The notes beneath the pieces are model-generated. The model did not search any database and was not told where the DNA came from. It saw only the letters and a program-made list of their open reading frames with translations. A stretch of DNA of 6,917 nucleotides, taken from Bacteroidota bacterium (lineage in GTDB: Bacteria; Bacteroidota; Bacteroidia; Bacteroidales; UBA10428). Below are positions 1 to 6,604 of the stretch, piece after piece (positions within the stretch are counted from its first letter, which is position 1; each line of letters begins with the position of its first letter). The position numbers and the translations under genes were made by a program. The stretch is from assembly GCA_017860375.1 (NCBI GenBank), contig JAGDMB010000239.1, positions 1 to 6,917 on the forward strand, written 5' to 3'.

Positions 1-2361
1 ATCCAGGATCTTGTGGATTCGAAAATCAACGAGAATACCAAAATGGTAGCCTACCTTTCGGCCGAGTTTTTGCCGGGACCCCACCTGGCCAATAACCTGG
101 TATGCCTGGGCATATATGAGGAAACCCGGAAAGCGATGGAGCAGCTGGCAGTTGATCTGGATGAGGTGATGGCACAGGAGGAAGAACCCGGGTTGGGCAA
201 TGGCGGTCTGGGACGTCTTGCTTCCTGTTTTCTTGATTCGCTGGCCACCTTGTCGATCCCTGCTTTCGGCTATGGTATCCGGTATGAATTTGGGATCTTT
301 GACCAGGAAATCCAAAACGGATGGCAGGTCGAAATCACCGATAAATGGCTGCGGTACGGAAATCCCTGGGAAATTGCAAAACCTGAGCTGAGCCAGGAAG
401 TGTACTTTGGCGGAGTCACCGAATCCTATTATGACGAAAACGGGCGCTATTGTGTGAGATGGAAACCGGCACGGGTTATTAAAGGAGTGCCCTATGATAC
501 GCCTATCATTGGCTATGGCCATTGCCGCTGCAATAATATGCGCCTCTGGAAATCCGAGGCCATCGAATCTTTCGATTTCCAGGATTTTAATGTTGGGGAT
601 TATTATGCAGCCGTGGAAGAAAAAGTCTCCTCCGAAACCATTACCAAGGTGCTCTATCCGAATGACGATAAGGATTCCGGGAAACAGCTGCGGCTTATGC
701 AGCAATACTTTTTTGTCTGCTGTTCTTTGAAGGACATGATCCGGCTTCATCTTTTGCTGAATGATGATATAGGCTCGTTTTACCAGCACTTTTCCGTGCA
801 GATGAATGATACGCATCCTTCGATTGCCGTGGCAGAGCTCATGCGTCTGCTTATCGATGAACACGGAATGGATTGGGAAAGGGCGTGGGATATAACGGTG
901 CATACCTTATCGTATACCAATCATACCCTGCTCCCTGAGGCTCTTGAAAAGTGGCAGCTCGACCTGTTCCGGAATTTATTGCCGCGGCATCTGGAGATCA
1001 TCTTTGAGATTAACCAGCGATTCATGGATGCTGTCCGGGAAAAGTTTCCCGGTGATACGGATAAGCTGGCCCGTATGTCCATTGTCGATGAATCACAGGG
1101 AAAATATATTCGAATGGCCAATCTGGCCTGTGTCGGAAGTCACAGCATCAACGGGGTGGCAGCATTGCATACCGATCTGCTGAAAAAGTATCTCCTGCAT
1201 GACTTTTACCAGCTCTGGCCGGATAAATTTCACAACGTAACCAATGGCGTAACCCCAAGGCGCTGGATACATGTCAGCAATCAGTCCCTGACCTCCCTGA
1301 TAACGGAATACATCGGACCCCGCTGGCTCAAGGAATATCATTTTCACGTATCGGATATTGAAAAATTCAAAAGGGATGCTGCTTTTTGCGAAAAATGGCG
1401 AAAAGTCAAACAGCAGAACAAGGCAGTCCTGGCCACCTGGATTAAAAATAAAACAGGGATCGGTATCAGCACCGAATCCATGTTTGATATCCAGGTAAAG
1501 CGGATTCATGAATATAAACGGCAGCATCTGAATGTCCTGCATATCATCACCCTTTACAATCAGCTGCTGGATAATCCCGGATCCGATATTCCGGCCCGCA
1601 CCTTTTTATTCGGAGGAAAATCGGCCCCGGGATATTTTATGGCCAAGCGGATCATTAAACTGATCAATGCGGTGGGCGACACCATCAATAACGACCGGTC
1701 AATAAACGACAGGCTCAAGGTGGTTTTTCTCCCTAACTTCAATGTCCAGACCGGACATTTTGTATACCCTGCGGCTGATCTGTCGGAACAAATATCCCTG
1801 GCTGGCAAGGAGGCCTCGGGAACCGGTAATATGAAATTCAGCATGAACGGCGCCCTGACGATCGGTACTCTGGATGGGGCGAATGTGGAAATCCGTGAAC
1901 ACGTGGGAGCCGAAAATTTCTTTTTATTCGGGCTCAGCACAAGTGATGTGTTTTCACTCAGATCGAACGGCTATAATCCGCGCGATTATTACGAGGGCAA
2001 TTCCTCGCTGAAAAGGGTGATCGATCAGATTGCCTCCGGCTTCTTTTCCCATGGCGATACGGATTTGTTTCGCCCCCTGGTGGATTCCCTGCTTAACCGT
2101 GATGAATTTATGCTGCTGGCCGACTATCAGTCCTATGTGGAGAGCCAGGAATTGGCAAGCCGGGCTTATCTCGATACGGAAAAATGGACGTCCATGTCCA
2201 TTCAGAACGCAGCCCGCATGGGTAACTTTTCTTCCGATTGTTCCATCATGGAATACGCCAGAAACATCACTCTTTTCGCGGAAGGTTATGCCATACAATT
2301 CAAGCTCATTCAGCACCGGTTCATAAATCTCCTTTTGCGTGGGGATATGAACTCCGGTTAG
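1..2361 (+). CDS. glgP: Glycogen/starch/alpha-glucan phosphorylase, GT35 family (5' partial, aberrant 3' end)
   Basis: This enzyme releases glucose-1-phosphate from the non-reducing ends of glycogen or maltodextrin; it is cytosolic and PLP-dependent. The frame is open from base 1, so the GTG at 13 is internal. Compared with E. coli GlgP, roughly 50-60 N-terminal residues lie outside the window. Codons are numbered here from base 1. Visible hallmarks are YLSAEFLPG near codons 18-26, PGLGNGGLGRLASCFLDSLA near 63-82, MNDTHP near 268, NVTNGVTPRRW near 414, QVKRIHEYKRQ near 498, PAADLSEQISLAG near 590 and EASGTGNMKF, whose lysine at 1834-1836 is the PLP Schiff-base residue. The YLSAEFLPGPHL form, instead of YLSMEFLIGR, marks a subgroup distinct from the E. 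coli type. Family-like sequence ends with SSDCSIMEYARNI at about base 2268. The usual short W-x-I/V-x-P tail is missing, and about 30 codons antisense to saccharopine dehydrogenase follow. The stop TAG is the complement of a Leu codon of that gene. Function is certain; the 3' end is doubtful. Confidence 0.95.
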   Translation: MQDLVDSKINENTKMVAYLSAEFLPGPHLANNLVCLGIYEETRKAMEQLAVDLDEVMAQEEEPGLGNGGLGRLASCFLDSLATLSIPAFGYGIRYEFGIFDQEIQNGWQVEITDKWLRYGNPWEIAKPELSQEVYFGGVTESYYDENGRYCVRWKPARVIKGVPYDTPIIGYGHCRCNNMRLWKSEAIESFDFQDFNVGDYYAAVEEKVSSETITKVLYPNDDKDSGKQLRLMQQYFFVCCSLKDMIRLHLLLNDDIGSFYQHFSVQMNDTHPSIAVAELMRLLIDEHGMDWERAWDITVHTLSYTNHTLLPEALEKWQLDLFRNLLPRHLEIIFEINQRFMDAVREKFPGDTDKLARMSIVDESQGKYIRMANLACVGSHSINGVAALHTDLLKKYLLHDFYQLWPDKFHNVTNGVTPRRWIHVSNQSLTSLITEYIGPRWLKEYHFHVSDIEKFKRDAAFCEKWRKVKQQNKAVLATWIKNKTGIGISTESMFDIQVKRIHEYKRQHLNVLHIITLYNQLLDNPGSDIPARTFLFGGKSAPGYFMAKRIIKLINAVGDTINNDRSINDRLKVVFLPNFNVQTGHFVYPAADLSEQISLAGKEASGTGNMKFSMNGALTIGTLDGANVEIREHVGAENFFLFGLSTSDVFSLRSNGYNPRDYYEGNSSLKRVIDQIASGFFSHGDTDLFRPLVDSLLNRDEFMLLADYQSYVESQELASRAYLDTEKWTSMSIQNAARMGNFSSDCSIMEYARNITLFAEGYAIQFKLIQHRFINLLLRGDMNSG

Positions 2362-3594
2362 CCTGATCTGTCCCGTCAACAACATCTTAAGTGCGATGGC
2401 CAAAGGAAGTCCTACCGTTTTTGCCATGGCCGTATTCACCTGGTCATCACCGACAGCCACCATGGAAGATGTCCGCAACGTGGGTTCTTTCTTCCCGGAT
2501 TCCTGGTAAATAAATTTATGCCACATCACAAGCATATCCTTATCGTCCTTTTCCAGGACCCACTTCCTGCAAATGATCTGCTCAAGAATCTGGGCCGGGG
2601 TTGCGTCTTTCAGCCCGATAACGGTGTCATCAAAAATTCCAAGCCACTCGAGCTTTTCACGGACATCGGAATCCTGATCGATGTGCATATACTGGTAAAG
2701 TTTTGTTTTTACCGGATCTTCCTTGCTATGGTAAAGGAATGAGTTAATAAATTGCTTGTACGTCATTTTCTCCGTATTCTGCATCGTGTAGCTGTCATCG
2801 GTAGCGCCCAGCTGAACAAATACATCCCAGGCACGGCAATATCCCGGTCTTCGCAAGGTTCCGCGGTATACGGTCGGCACATCCTGTAAACTGTATTTTT
2901 CAATATATTTCAGTGAATCGCGGTTGGCATACCCCTCAAATTTACCATACCCCTCGATGTCGATCACTTCAGTACGCCGGAATAACCGGTTATACGGTAT
3001 ATATTTATAGGTGCCCTCCTGGATAAAGCGTGCAGGTCCACCCTGACCGGCCAGCACCACATTTCGCGGATTCCAGGTGATTTTGTAATTCCAGGGATTA
3101 TTATCGGATTCCGGTGCAATAAGACCGCCGGTGAAGGATTCAAAACACAATAACCGGTGTCCCTGTTCGCGGATATGATGAATTACCCGCATGGCTGACA
3201 TATGATCAATGCCGGGATCAACACCCAGCTCATTCAGGAACAGAATACCCTGTGATTTGGCCTGGGCTGCCATTTCCGCTATTTCATTTGATTCATACGA
3301 GGCGGTAAGCATTGATTTTGAATATTTCAGGCAGGCCATTGCAACAAGGGGATGAAATCGGGCCGGCAACATTGACACAACCACATCCGCAGCCTGGACT
3401 TCCGCATGCAATTGCTGTTCGTTGAACACATCAAATGCGACTACCCGTGTAGACGGTAACACCTTTGTGAGCGCGGACTGAACATTGTGGGCACCCACCG
3501 TAATTTCCCAGCTGTATTTCTGAGAATTTTCTTCGAGGTAGCGGATGAGCACCGTAGAAGATCGCCCAACACCAAGGATAAGTATTTTTTTCAT
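1954..3594 (-). CDS. Saccharopine dehydrogenase, L-glutamate-forming (LYS9/SDH type), with non-native C-terminal extension
   Basis: Oxidises saccharopine to L-glutamate and alpha-aminoadipate semialdehyde, the second step of saccharopine-route lysine breakdown; cytosolic. The N-terminal Rossmann fold starts with MKKILILGVGRSS (GxGxxS at 8-13). VVVSMLPARFHP at 71-82 and NELGVDPGIDHM at 121-132 are hallmarks of the Lys9/AASS-SDH family. A middle substrate domain and a C-terminal return to the fold (VGLPLAIALKMLLTGQI, 394-410) follow. The family-like protein ends with ELYGITFREK at residue 441 (base 2272), close to the roughly 446 residues of yeast Lys9. The remaining 105 codons are purely antisense to glgP, in register with its codons, and stop at a TCA serine codon of glgP. 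The true gene is therefore probably about 2267-3594. ATG at 3594 fits the family N-terminus, with no clear Shine-Dalgarno. It is the last gene of the minus-strand series, 131 bp after the reductase gene. Family assignment is firm; the specific NAD/NADP preference cannot be read. Confidence 0.9.
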   Translation of the reverse strand: MKKILILGVGRSSTVLIRYLEENSQKYSWEITVGAHNVQSALTKVLPSTRVVAFDVFNEQQLHAEVQAADVVVSMLPARFHPLVAMACLKYSKSMLTASYESNEIAEMAAQAKSQGILFLNELGVDPGIDHMSAMRVIHHIREQGHRLLCFESFTGGLIAPESDNNPWNYKITWNPRNVVLAGQGGPARFIQEGTYKYIPYNRLFRRTEVIDIEGYGKFEGYANRDSLKYIEKYSLQDVPTVYRGTLRRPGYCRAWDVFVQLGATDDSYTMQNTEKMTYKQFINSFLYHSKEDPVKTKLYQYMHIDQDSDVREKLEWLGIFDDTVIGLKDATPAQILEQIICRKWVLEKDDKDMLVMWHKFIYQESGKKEPTLRTSSMVAVGDDQVNTAMAKTVGLPLAIALKMLLTGQIRLTGVHIPTQKEIYEPVLNELELYGITFREKSDVSGVFHDGTIGRKVTHAGCVLNGHGRPFFRIEISPACQFLALHIGLIVGQQHKFITVKQGIHQGAKQIRIAMGKEAGGNLIDHPFQRGIALVIIARIIAVRSE

Positions 3595-3622
3595 GGGAAA
3601 AAGAATTTATGAAGGTTTTAGA

Positions 3623-3654
3623 AATTAGTGGTTAGTACAATAATTAGTGTTTAG
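3623..3654. repeat. 13-bp direct repeat in the reductase-dehydrogenase spacer
   Basis: AATTAGTGGTTAG at 3623-3635 recurs as AATTAGTGTTTAG at 3642-3654, 12 of 13 identical with a 19-bp period. It lies in the 131-bp spacer between the two saccharopine genes. The spacer has no ORF and no recognisable Bacteroidota promoter (TTTG / TAnnTTTG) that I could find. Low-complexity repeats of this kind occur in AT-rich intergenic DNA, and no function is implied. Confidence 0.6.
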
Positions 3655-3709
3655 AAGCCGGTAATCAGGGGAAATGACTTTCGTTTATTATTTTCATTCA
3701 TGATCAGGA

Positions 3710-3737
3710 ATCAATGGTTCATTATTCATGGTTCATT
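3710..3737 (-). repeat. 14-bp tandem duplication spanning the reductase stop codon
   Basis: Read on the minus strand, AATGAACCATGAAT (3737-3724) is followed directly by AATGAACCATTGAT (3723-3710), 12 of 14 identical. The first unit encodes the last residues (Asn-Glu-Pro) and the TGA of the lysine-ketoglutarate reductase. The second lies just after the stop. It looks like a slippage or short-duplication product at the gene's 3' end. Confidence 0.65.
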
Positions 3738-4934
3738 TACCCAATCGGTAAGGTAATGGTATGTTTCCGTCAGCCTGCCGTTTTCAGCAATGGTCGCCCG
3801 TGCCAGTATTTCATCACGGTCACCGTGGAAAATCAGCGGAAAGATGTTTTTCATCAGATGATGGCCAAAATCTTCCGAAGCTTCTGCCGGAACTCCGCAA
3901 GGCAAATTGTCTATGGTCATCACCGTGATATGATCGGGATGGCTGAAAGCAGGTTCTTCTTTCCGCAGTTTGCGATTGAAATCATAATAAGGATCAGCAA
4001 AAGAGGTGGTCCTGATTGATGAAGGCAGGGATCCGTTTATATCGCATGTAATATCGGCAATTACCCTTATCCTGAAATTCGTATCCGACACCTGGTCTGC
4101 CGTGAACAGCAAAGGAGCCCGCGGATCCCAGAATGCCGCAGTGATCAGCATATCCGTCTTGTCACAGAACCGGATAAAATGACTTTCGTATTCAACGGGG
4201 GCCCTGAAGAAATGAAGAAGGTCAAAGGACTTTCCTGACCGATGCCGGTTGTATGCGTCAGGGCTAAGCTGAACATACACGGGTTTGTCTGCCTGCCTGT
4301 TGCCCAGGTATTCTTCCACACTGATCTTCGAAATGCCAAAAGCCTTCAGCATTTCCTCCGAGCCGCCGGCTACCCTTCCGTCACCGGTCAGCGCAATCCT
4401 CACCGGTGGGATTTTACACCGGGATGCCTGCTCCATCATATTGTTCAACGTATGACACTCCTGCGGCGGCAGCAATTCGGATAAACGGTTCCGTTTGCAC
4501 AAAGCCCTGATGCCGGTATAGGTACCCACAAGGCCCGCCCACCGGCCAAATCCGATCATGCGCACCCCCCGGATATCGGTCAGGGTTTCATAGTCAACCA
4601 GCCGGATTTGTTTATCCAGAACCGATTGTAAAAGTGCTTTGTTGTGTTTTTGTTTCTTAATCGTATGGGAAAAAAAGAAATACGTCTTCCGCGGGATCAG
4701 ATCACGGGGCATCACTTCCTTGATTCCCATAAGCACATCACACTCACTCAGGTCATGCTTAACCATGATGCCTTCCTTCTCATAGGCTGCATCACTGAAA
4801 CATCTGCAGTCGCTGGGCTGAACCATTACCTGGATACCCGGGTATGTGTCCTCAACCTGTCTGCATTGTGCCGGCGACAGCGGTACCCTGTTATCAACAG
4901 GTGTTTTAGTCTCTCTGACGATTCCTATCTTCAT
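3726..4934 (-). CDS. Lysine-ketoglutarate reductase (LKR; saccharopine dehydrogenase, L-lysine-forming), stand-alone
   Basis: Condenses L-lysine with 2-oxoglutarate and reduces the product to saccharopine, the first step of the saccharopine route. At 402 residues it matches the LKR half of eukaryotic AASS without the SDH half. It has the alanine dehydrogenase/PNT-like fold: MKIGIVRETKTPVDNRVPLSP at the start, then KTYFFFSHTIKKQ (83-95), RLVDYE (111-116) and RGVRMIGFGRWAG (122-134). Next come a glycine-rich dinucleotide loop GDGRVAGGS (184-192), VIADITCDINGS (291-302) and IDNLPCGVPAEASEDFG (341-357). Lys72 in GIKE and His90 in SHTIK align with the catalytic Lys/His pair of yeast Lys1. The SHTIK, FGxWAG and IDNLP motifs separate it from alanine dehydrogenase. 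ATG at 4934 lies 23 bp after the ALDH stop, which suggests co-transcription. A weak GGAAGAG 10 nt upstream (4951-4945) is the only Shine-Dalgarno-like element in the cluster. The stop sits in a 14-bp tandem duplication. NADPH versus NADH use is not decidable here. Confidence 0.92.
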   Translation of the reverse strand: MKIGIVRETKTPVDNRVPLSPAQCRQVEDTYPGIQVMVQPSDCRCFSDAAYEKEGIMVKHDLSECDVLMGIKEVMPRDLIPRKTYFFFSHTIKKQKHNKALLQSVLDKQIRLVDYETLTDIRGVRMIGFGRWAGLVGTYTGIRALCKRNRLSELLPPQECHTLNNMMEQASRCKIPPVRIALTGDGRVAGGSEEMLKAFGISKISVEEYLGNRQADKPVYVQLSPDAYNRHRSGKSFDLLHFFRAPVEYESHFIRFCDKTDMLITAAFWDPRAPLLFTADQVSDTNFRIRVIADITCDINGSLPSSIRTTSFADPYYDFNRKLRKEEPAFSHPDHITVMTIDNLPCGVPAEASEDFGHHLMKNIFPLIFHGDRDEILARATIAENGRLTETYHYLTDWVNEP

Positions 4935-4957
4935 ATTACGCGATCTCTTCCATGCGA

Positions 4958-6505
4958 TTAAATAGTAAACTCGATCCCCTGTGCCAGCGGCAATTCCGTA
5001 CTGAAATTTACGGTGTTCGTCTGCCTTCGCATATAGGCTTTCCAGGCATCAGAACCGGATTCACGGCCGCCGCCGGTATCTTTTTCCCCTCCGAATGCTC
5101 CTCCTATCTCAGCTCCTGAGGTTCCGATATTCACGTTTGCAATGCCGCAGTCGGATCCTTTGTGCGAAAGGAAATTTTCTGCCTCCTGCAGGTCATTGGT
5201 AAAAATAGCGGATGATAAGCCCTGCGGAACGGCATTGTGGATCCGGATGGCCTCATCAAGGGTTCGGTACCGGATCAGGTAGAGCAGGGGAGCGAAGGTT
5301 TCTTCCTGTACGATGGAATACTGATTTTCTGCTTCGGCAAGGCAGGGGATCACGTAGCATCCTGACCTGCAATCGTTATTCTCCAGCGGGATTCCTCCAT
5401 ACAGAATCCTTCCTCCCTCCTCTTTTACTTTTTCAACGGCCCGGAAGAATTTTTCCGCAGCCTGCCTGTCGATCAGCGGCCCGACGTGGGTGGCTGAATC
5501 AAGCGGATTCCCGATCTTCAGGCTTCTGTATACCTTAACCAGGCGGTCGCTGAAATCATCGAAAAGCGATTCATGGAGGATGATCCGCCGGGTGGAAGTA
5601 CACCGCTGTCCTGCCGTTCCTACTGCCCCGAAAACGGTGGCACGAAGGGCAAGGTCCATATTTGCCTTTGGAGTAATCACGATGGCATTGTTGCCTCCCA
5701 GCTCCAGGATCGTTCTTCCAAGACGCTCCCCGACAATGCGGCCAACCTGTTTGCCTGTAGCTGATGATCCGGTAAAGGATACAAGCGGAATATTTTTGTC
5801 GGAAAGCAGATCATTTCCCAGGTATTTTGAGCTGGTGGCCGCGAGGCTGAGCACGCCTTCCGGTACCTTATTATCGGCAAGGACTTTTGAAACGATCCTG
5901 TGCACGGCAATGGAACACAAAAGCACCTTGGATGAAGGCTTCCAGAGCACCACATCTCCGCATACCAGGGCGATCATGGCGTTCCATGACCATACGGCAA
6001 CCGGAAAGTTAAAGGCTGAAACCACACCCACAATCCCTAACGGATGATATTGCTCATACATACGGTGCCCGGGACGTTCGGAATGCATGGTAAGACCATA
6101 CAGCTGTCTTGAAAGGCCGACGGAAAAGTCACATATGTCAATCATCTCCTGGACTTCACCCATTCCTTCCTGCAGGATCTTGCCCATTTCCCAGCTGACC
6201 AGTTTGCCAAGCGGTTCTTTGAACCTGCGAAGTTCAGATCCTATCTGACGAACTATTTCTCCCCGCCGCGGGGCGGGAACCATCCTCCAGACCTTAAAAG
6301 CATCCCTGGCCTTTGAGACCAGTTCAATGTAATCCTCCCGTGTGCATTGTCGTATATCGGCGATGGGTCTTCCATCCACAGGCGAAACCGAGGTCAGGAT
6401 TTCCCCTTTTGTTTCAATCCATTGAGTACCTGTACATGCGCCTGCATTCACCGGCTTGATTCCAAGCTGTTCAAGCGCGGCCTGGATTCCGTGTGGGTTG
6501 TTCAT
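4958..6505 (-). CDS. amaB: Alpha-aminoadipate semialdehyde dehydrogenase (antiquitin/ALDH7 type)
   Basis: Oxidises alpha-aminoadipate semialdehyde (in equilibrium with piperideine-6-carboxylate) to 2-aminoadipate with NAD(P)+. It is a cytosolic ALDH-superfamily enzyme. Its 515 residues compare with 511 in the cytosolic human ALDH7A1 form, and the similarity runs end to end. Motifs in order are PAPRRGEIVRQIG (78-90), EMGKILQEGMGEVQE (106-120), AFNFPVAVWSWN (164-175, oxyanion Asn166), LWKP (187-190), FTGSSATGKQVG (244-255), LELGGNN (267-273, general base Glu268) and GTAGQRCTSTRR (296-307, nucleophile Cys302). The antiquitin-specific anchor loop FGGEKDTGGGRESGSDAW is at 471-488, and PLAQGI lies near the end. 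This loop and the preceding Arg301 favour aminoadipate semialdehyde over generic aldehydes. ATG at 6505 gives the family N-terminus. Its leader is an 8-bp-period repeat with no Shine-Dalgarno. The reductase gene starts 23 bp after its stop. Pseudomonas orthologues are called amaB and other bacteria use pcd; the symbol is by analogy. Confidence 0.93.
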   Translation of the reverse strand: MNNPHGIQAALEQLGIKPVNAGACTGTQWIETKGEILTSVSPVDGRPIADIRQCTREDYIELVSKARDAFKVWRMVPAPRRGEIVRQIGSELRRFKEPLGKLVSWEMGKILQEGMGEVQEMIDICDFSVGLSRQLYGLTMHSERPGHRMYEQYHPLGIVGVVSAFNFPVAVWSWNAMIALVCGDVVLWKPSSKVLLCSIAVHRIVSKVLADNKVPEGVLSLAATSSKYLGNDLLSDKNIPLVSFTGSSATGKQVGRIVGERLGRTILELGGNNAIVITPKANMDLALRATVFGAVGTAGQRCTSTRRIILHESLFDDFSDRLVKVYRSLKIGNPLDSATHVGPLIDRQAAEKFFRAVEKVKEEGGRILYGGIPLENNDCRSGCYVIPCLAEAENQYSIVQEETFAPLLYLIRYRTLDEAIRIHNAVPQGLSSAIFTNDLQEAENFLSHKGSDCGIANVNIGTSGAEIGGAFGGEKDTGGGRESGSDAWKAYMRRQTNTVNFSTELPLAQGIEFTI

Positions 6506-6545
6506 GATTTGAAGGTTTGAAAATTTGAAAATTCAAAGATTTGCA
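6506..6545 (-). repeat. 8-bp-period degenerate tandem repeat forming the ALDH leader
   Basis: On the plus strand, five consecutive octamers read GATTTGAA, GGTTTGAA, AATTTGAA, AATTCAAA and GATTTGCA. The first three are close copies and the last two are diverged. The array touches the ALDH start codon, so the transcript would carry a UUCAAA-rich, A/U-rich leader directly before AUG with no Shine-Dalgarno. Such leaders fit Bacteroidota translation initiation, but a role is inferred only. Confidence 0.65.
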
Positions 6546-6565
6546 TGTTCTGCTATGTTTTTTTT

Positions 6566-6602
6566 CTCTCCCGGGAGAGCTTGTCCCGGTTTATACTGTA
6601 TA
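6566..6602. repeat. Overlapping inverted repeats between the LeuD-like and ALDH genes
   Basis: CTCTCCCGGGAGAG at 6566-6579 is a perfect 14-bp palindrome. Its right part also pairs with a second element: CCGGGA (6571-6576) and TCCCGG (6584-6589) form a 6-bp stem with a 7-nt loop. A third small palindrome, TATACTGTATA, lies at 6592-6602 just past the LeuD-like stop. Eight T residues (6558-6565) precede the palindrome on the plus strand. Minus-strand transcripts therefore have an A-tract after the hairpin, which does not fit a rho-independent terminator in either direction. It could be an operator, an mRNA-processing hairpin or chance. Confidence 0.5.
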
Positions 6603-6604
6603 TT

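Noticed and set aside
13..15. GTG at 13 as the glgP start
   Set aside because: The frame is open back to base 1, and the family needs some 50-60 more N-terminal residues upstream, so this codon is internal.
1093..1940. Long minus-strand open frames (1093-1542 and 1560-1940) inside glgP
   Set aside because: They lie fully antisense to strongly conserved phosphorylase sequence and resemble no protein I recognise. They are shadow frames.
1954..2268. The 105-residue C-terminal extension of saccharopine dehydrogenase as a novel domain
   Set aside because: It is exactly antisense to conserved glgP coding sequence, in the codon-aligned frame where only TTA, CTA and TCA sense codons create stops. 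Such readthrough arises by chance, so I do not treat it as a domain.
5490..6047. A 185-codon plus-strand open frame inside the ALDH gene
   Set aside because: It is antisense to the catalytic region of a clear ALDH7 protein, and its Arg/Ser/Pro-rich composition is typical of shadow translation.
6558..6589. Rho-independent terminator at the CTCTCCCGGGAGAG hairpin
   Set aside because: The T8 tract is 5' of the hairpin on the plus strand. On the minus strand, the direction of transcription, an A-tract follows the hairpin. Neither orientation gives stem plus U-tract.
6506..6604. A Bacteroidota-type promoter (TTTG ... TAnnTTTG) upstream of the ALDH gene
   Set aside because: The best match on the minus strand, AATCTTTG, has a mismatch in the TA pair and no TTTG at the expected distance upstream. 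It also falls within the octamer repeat, so the match is weak.
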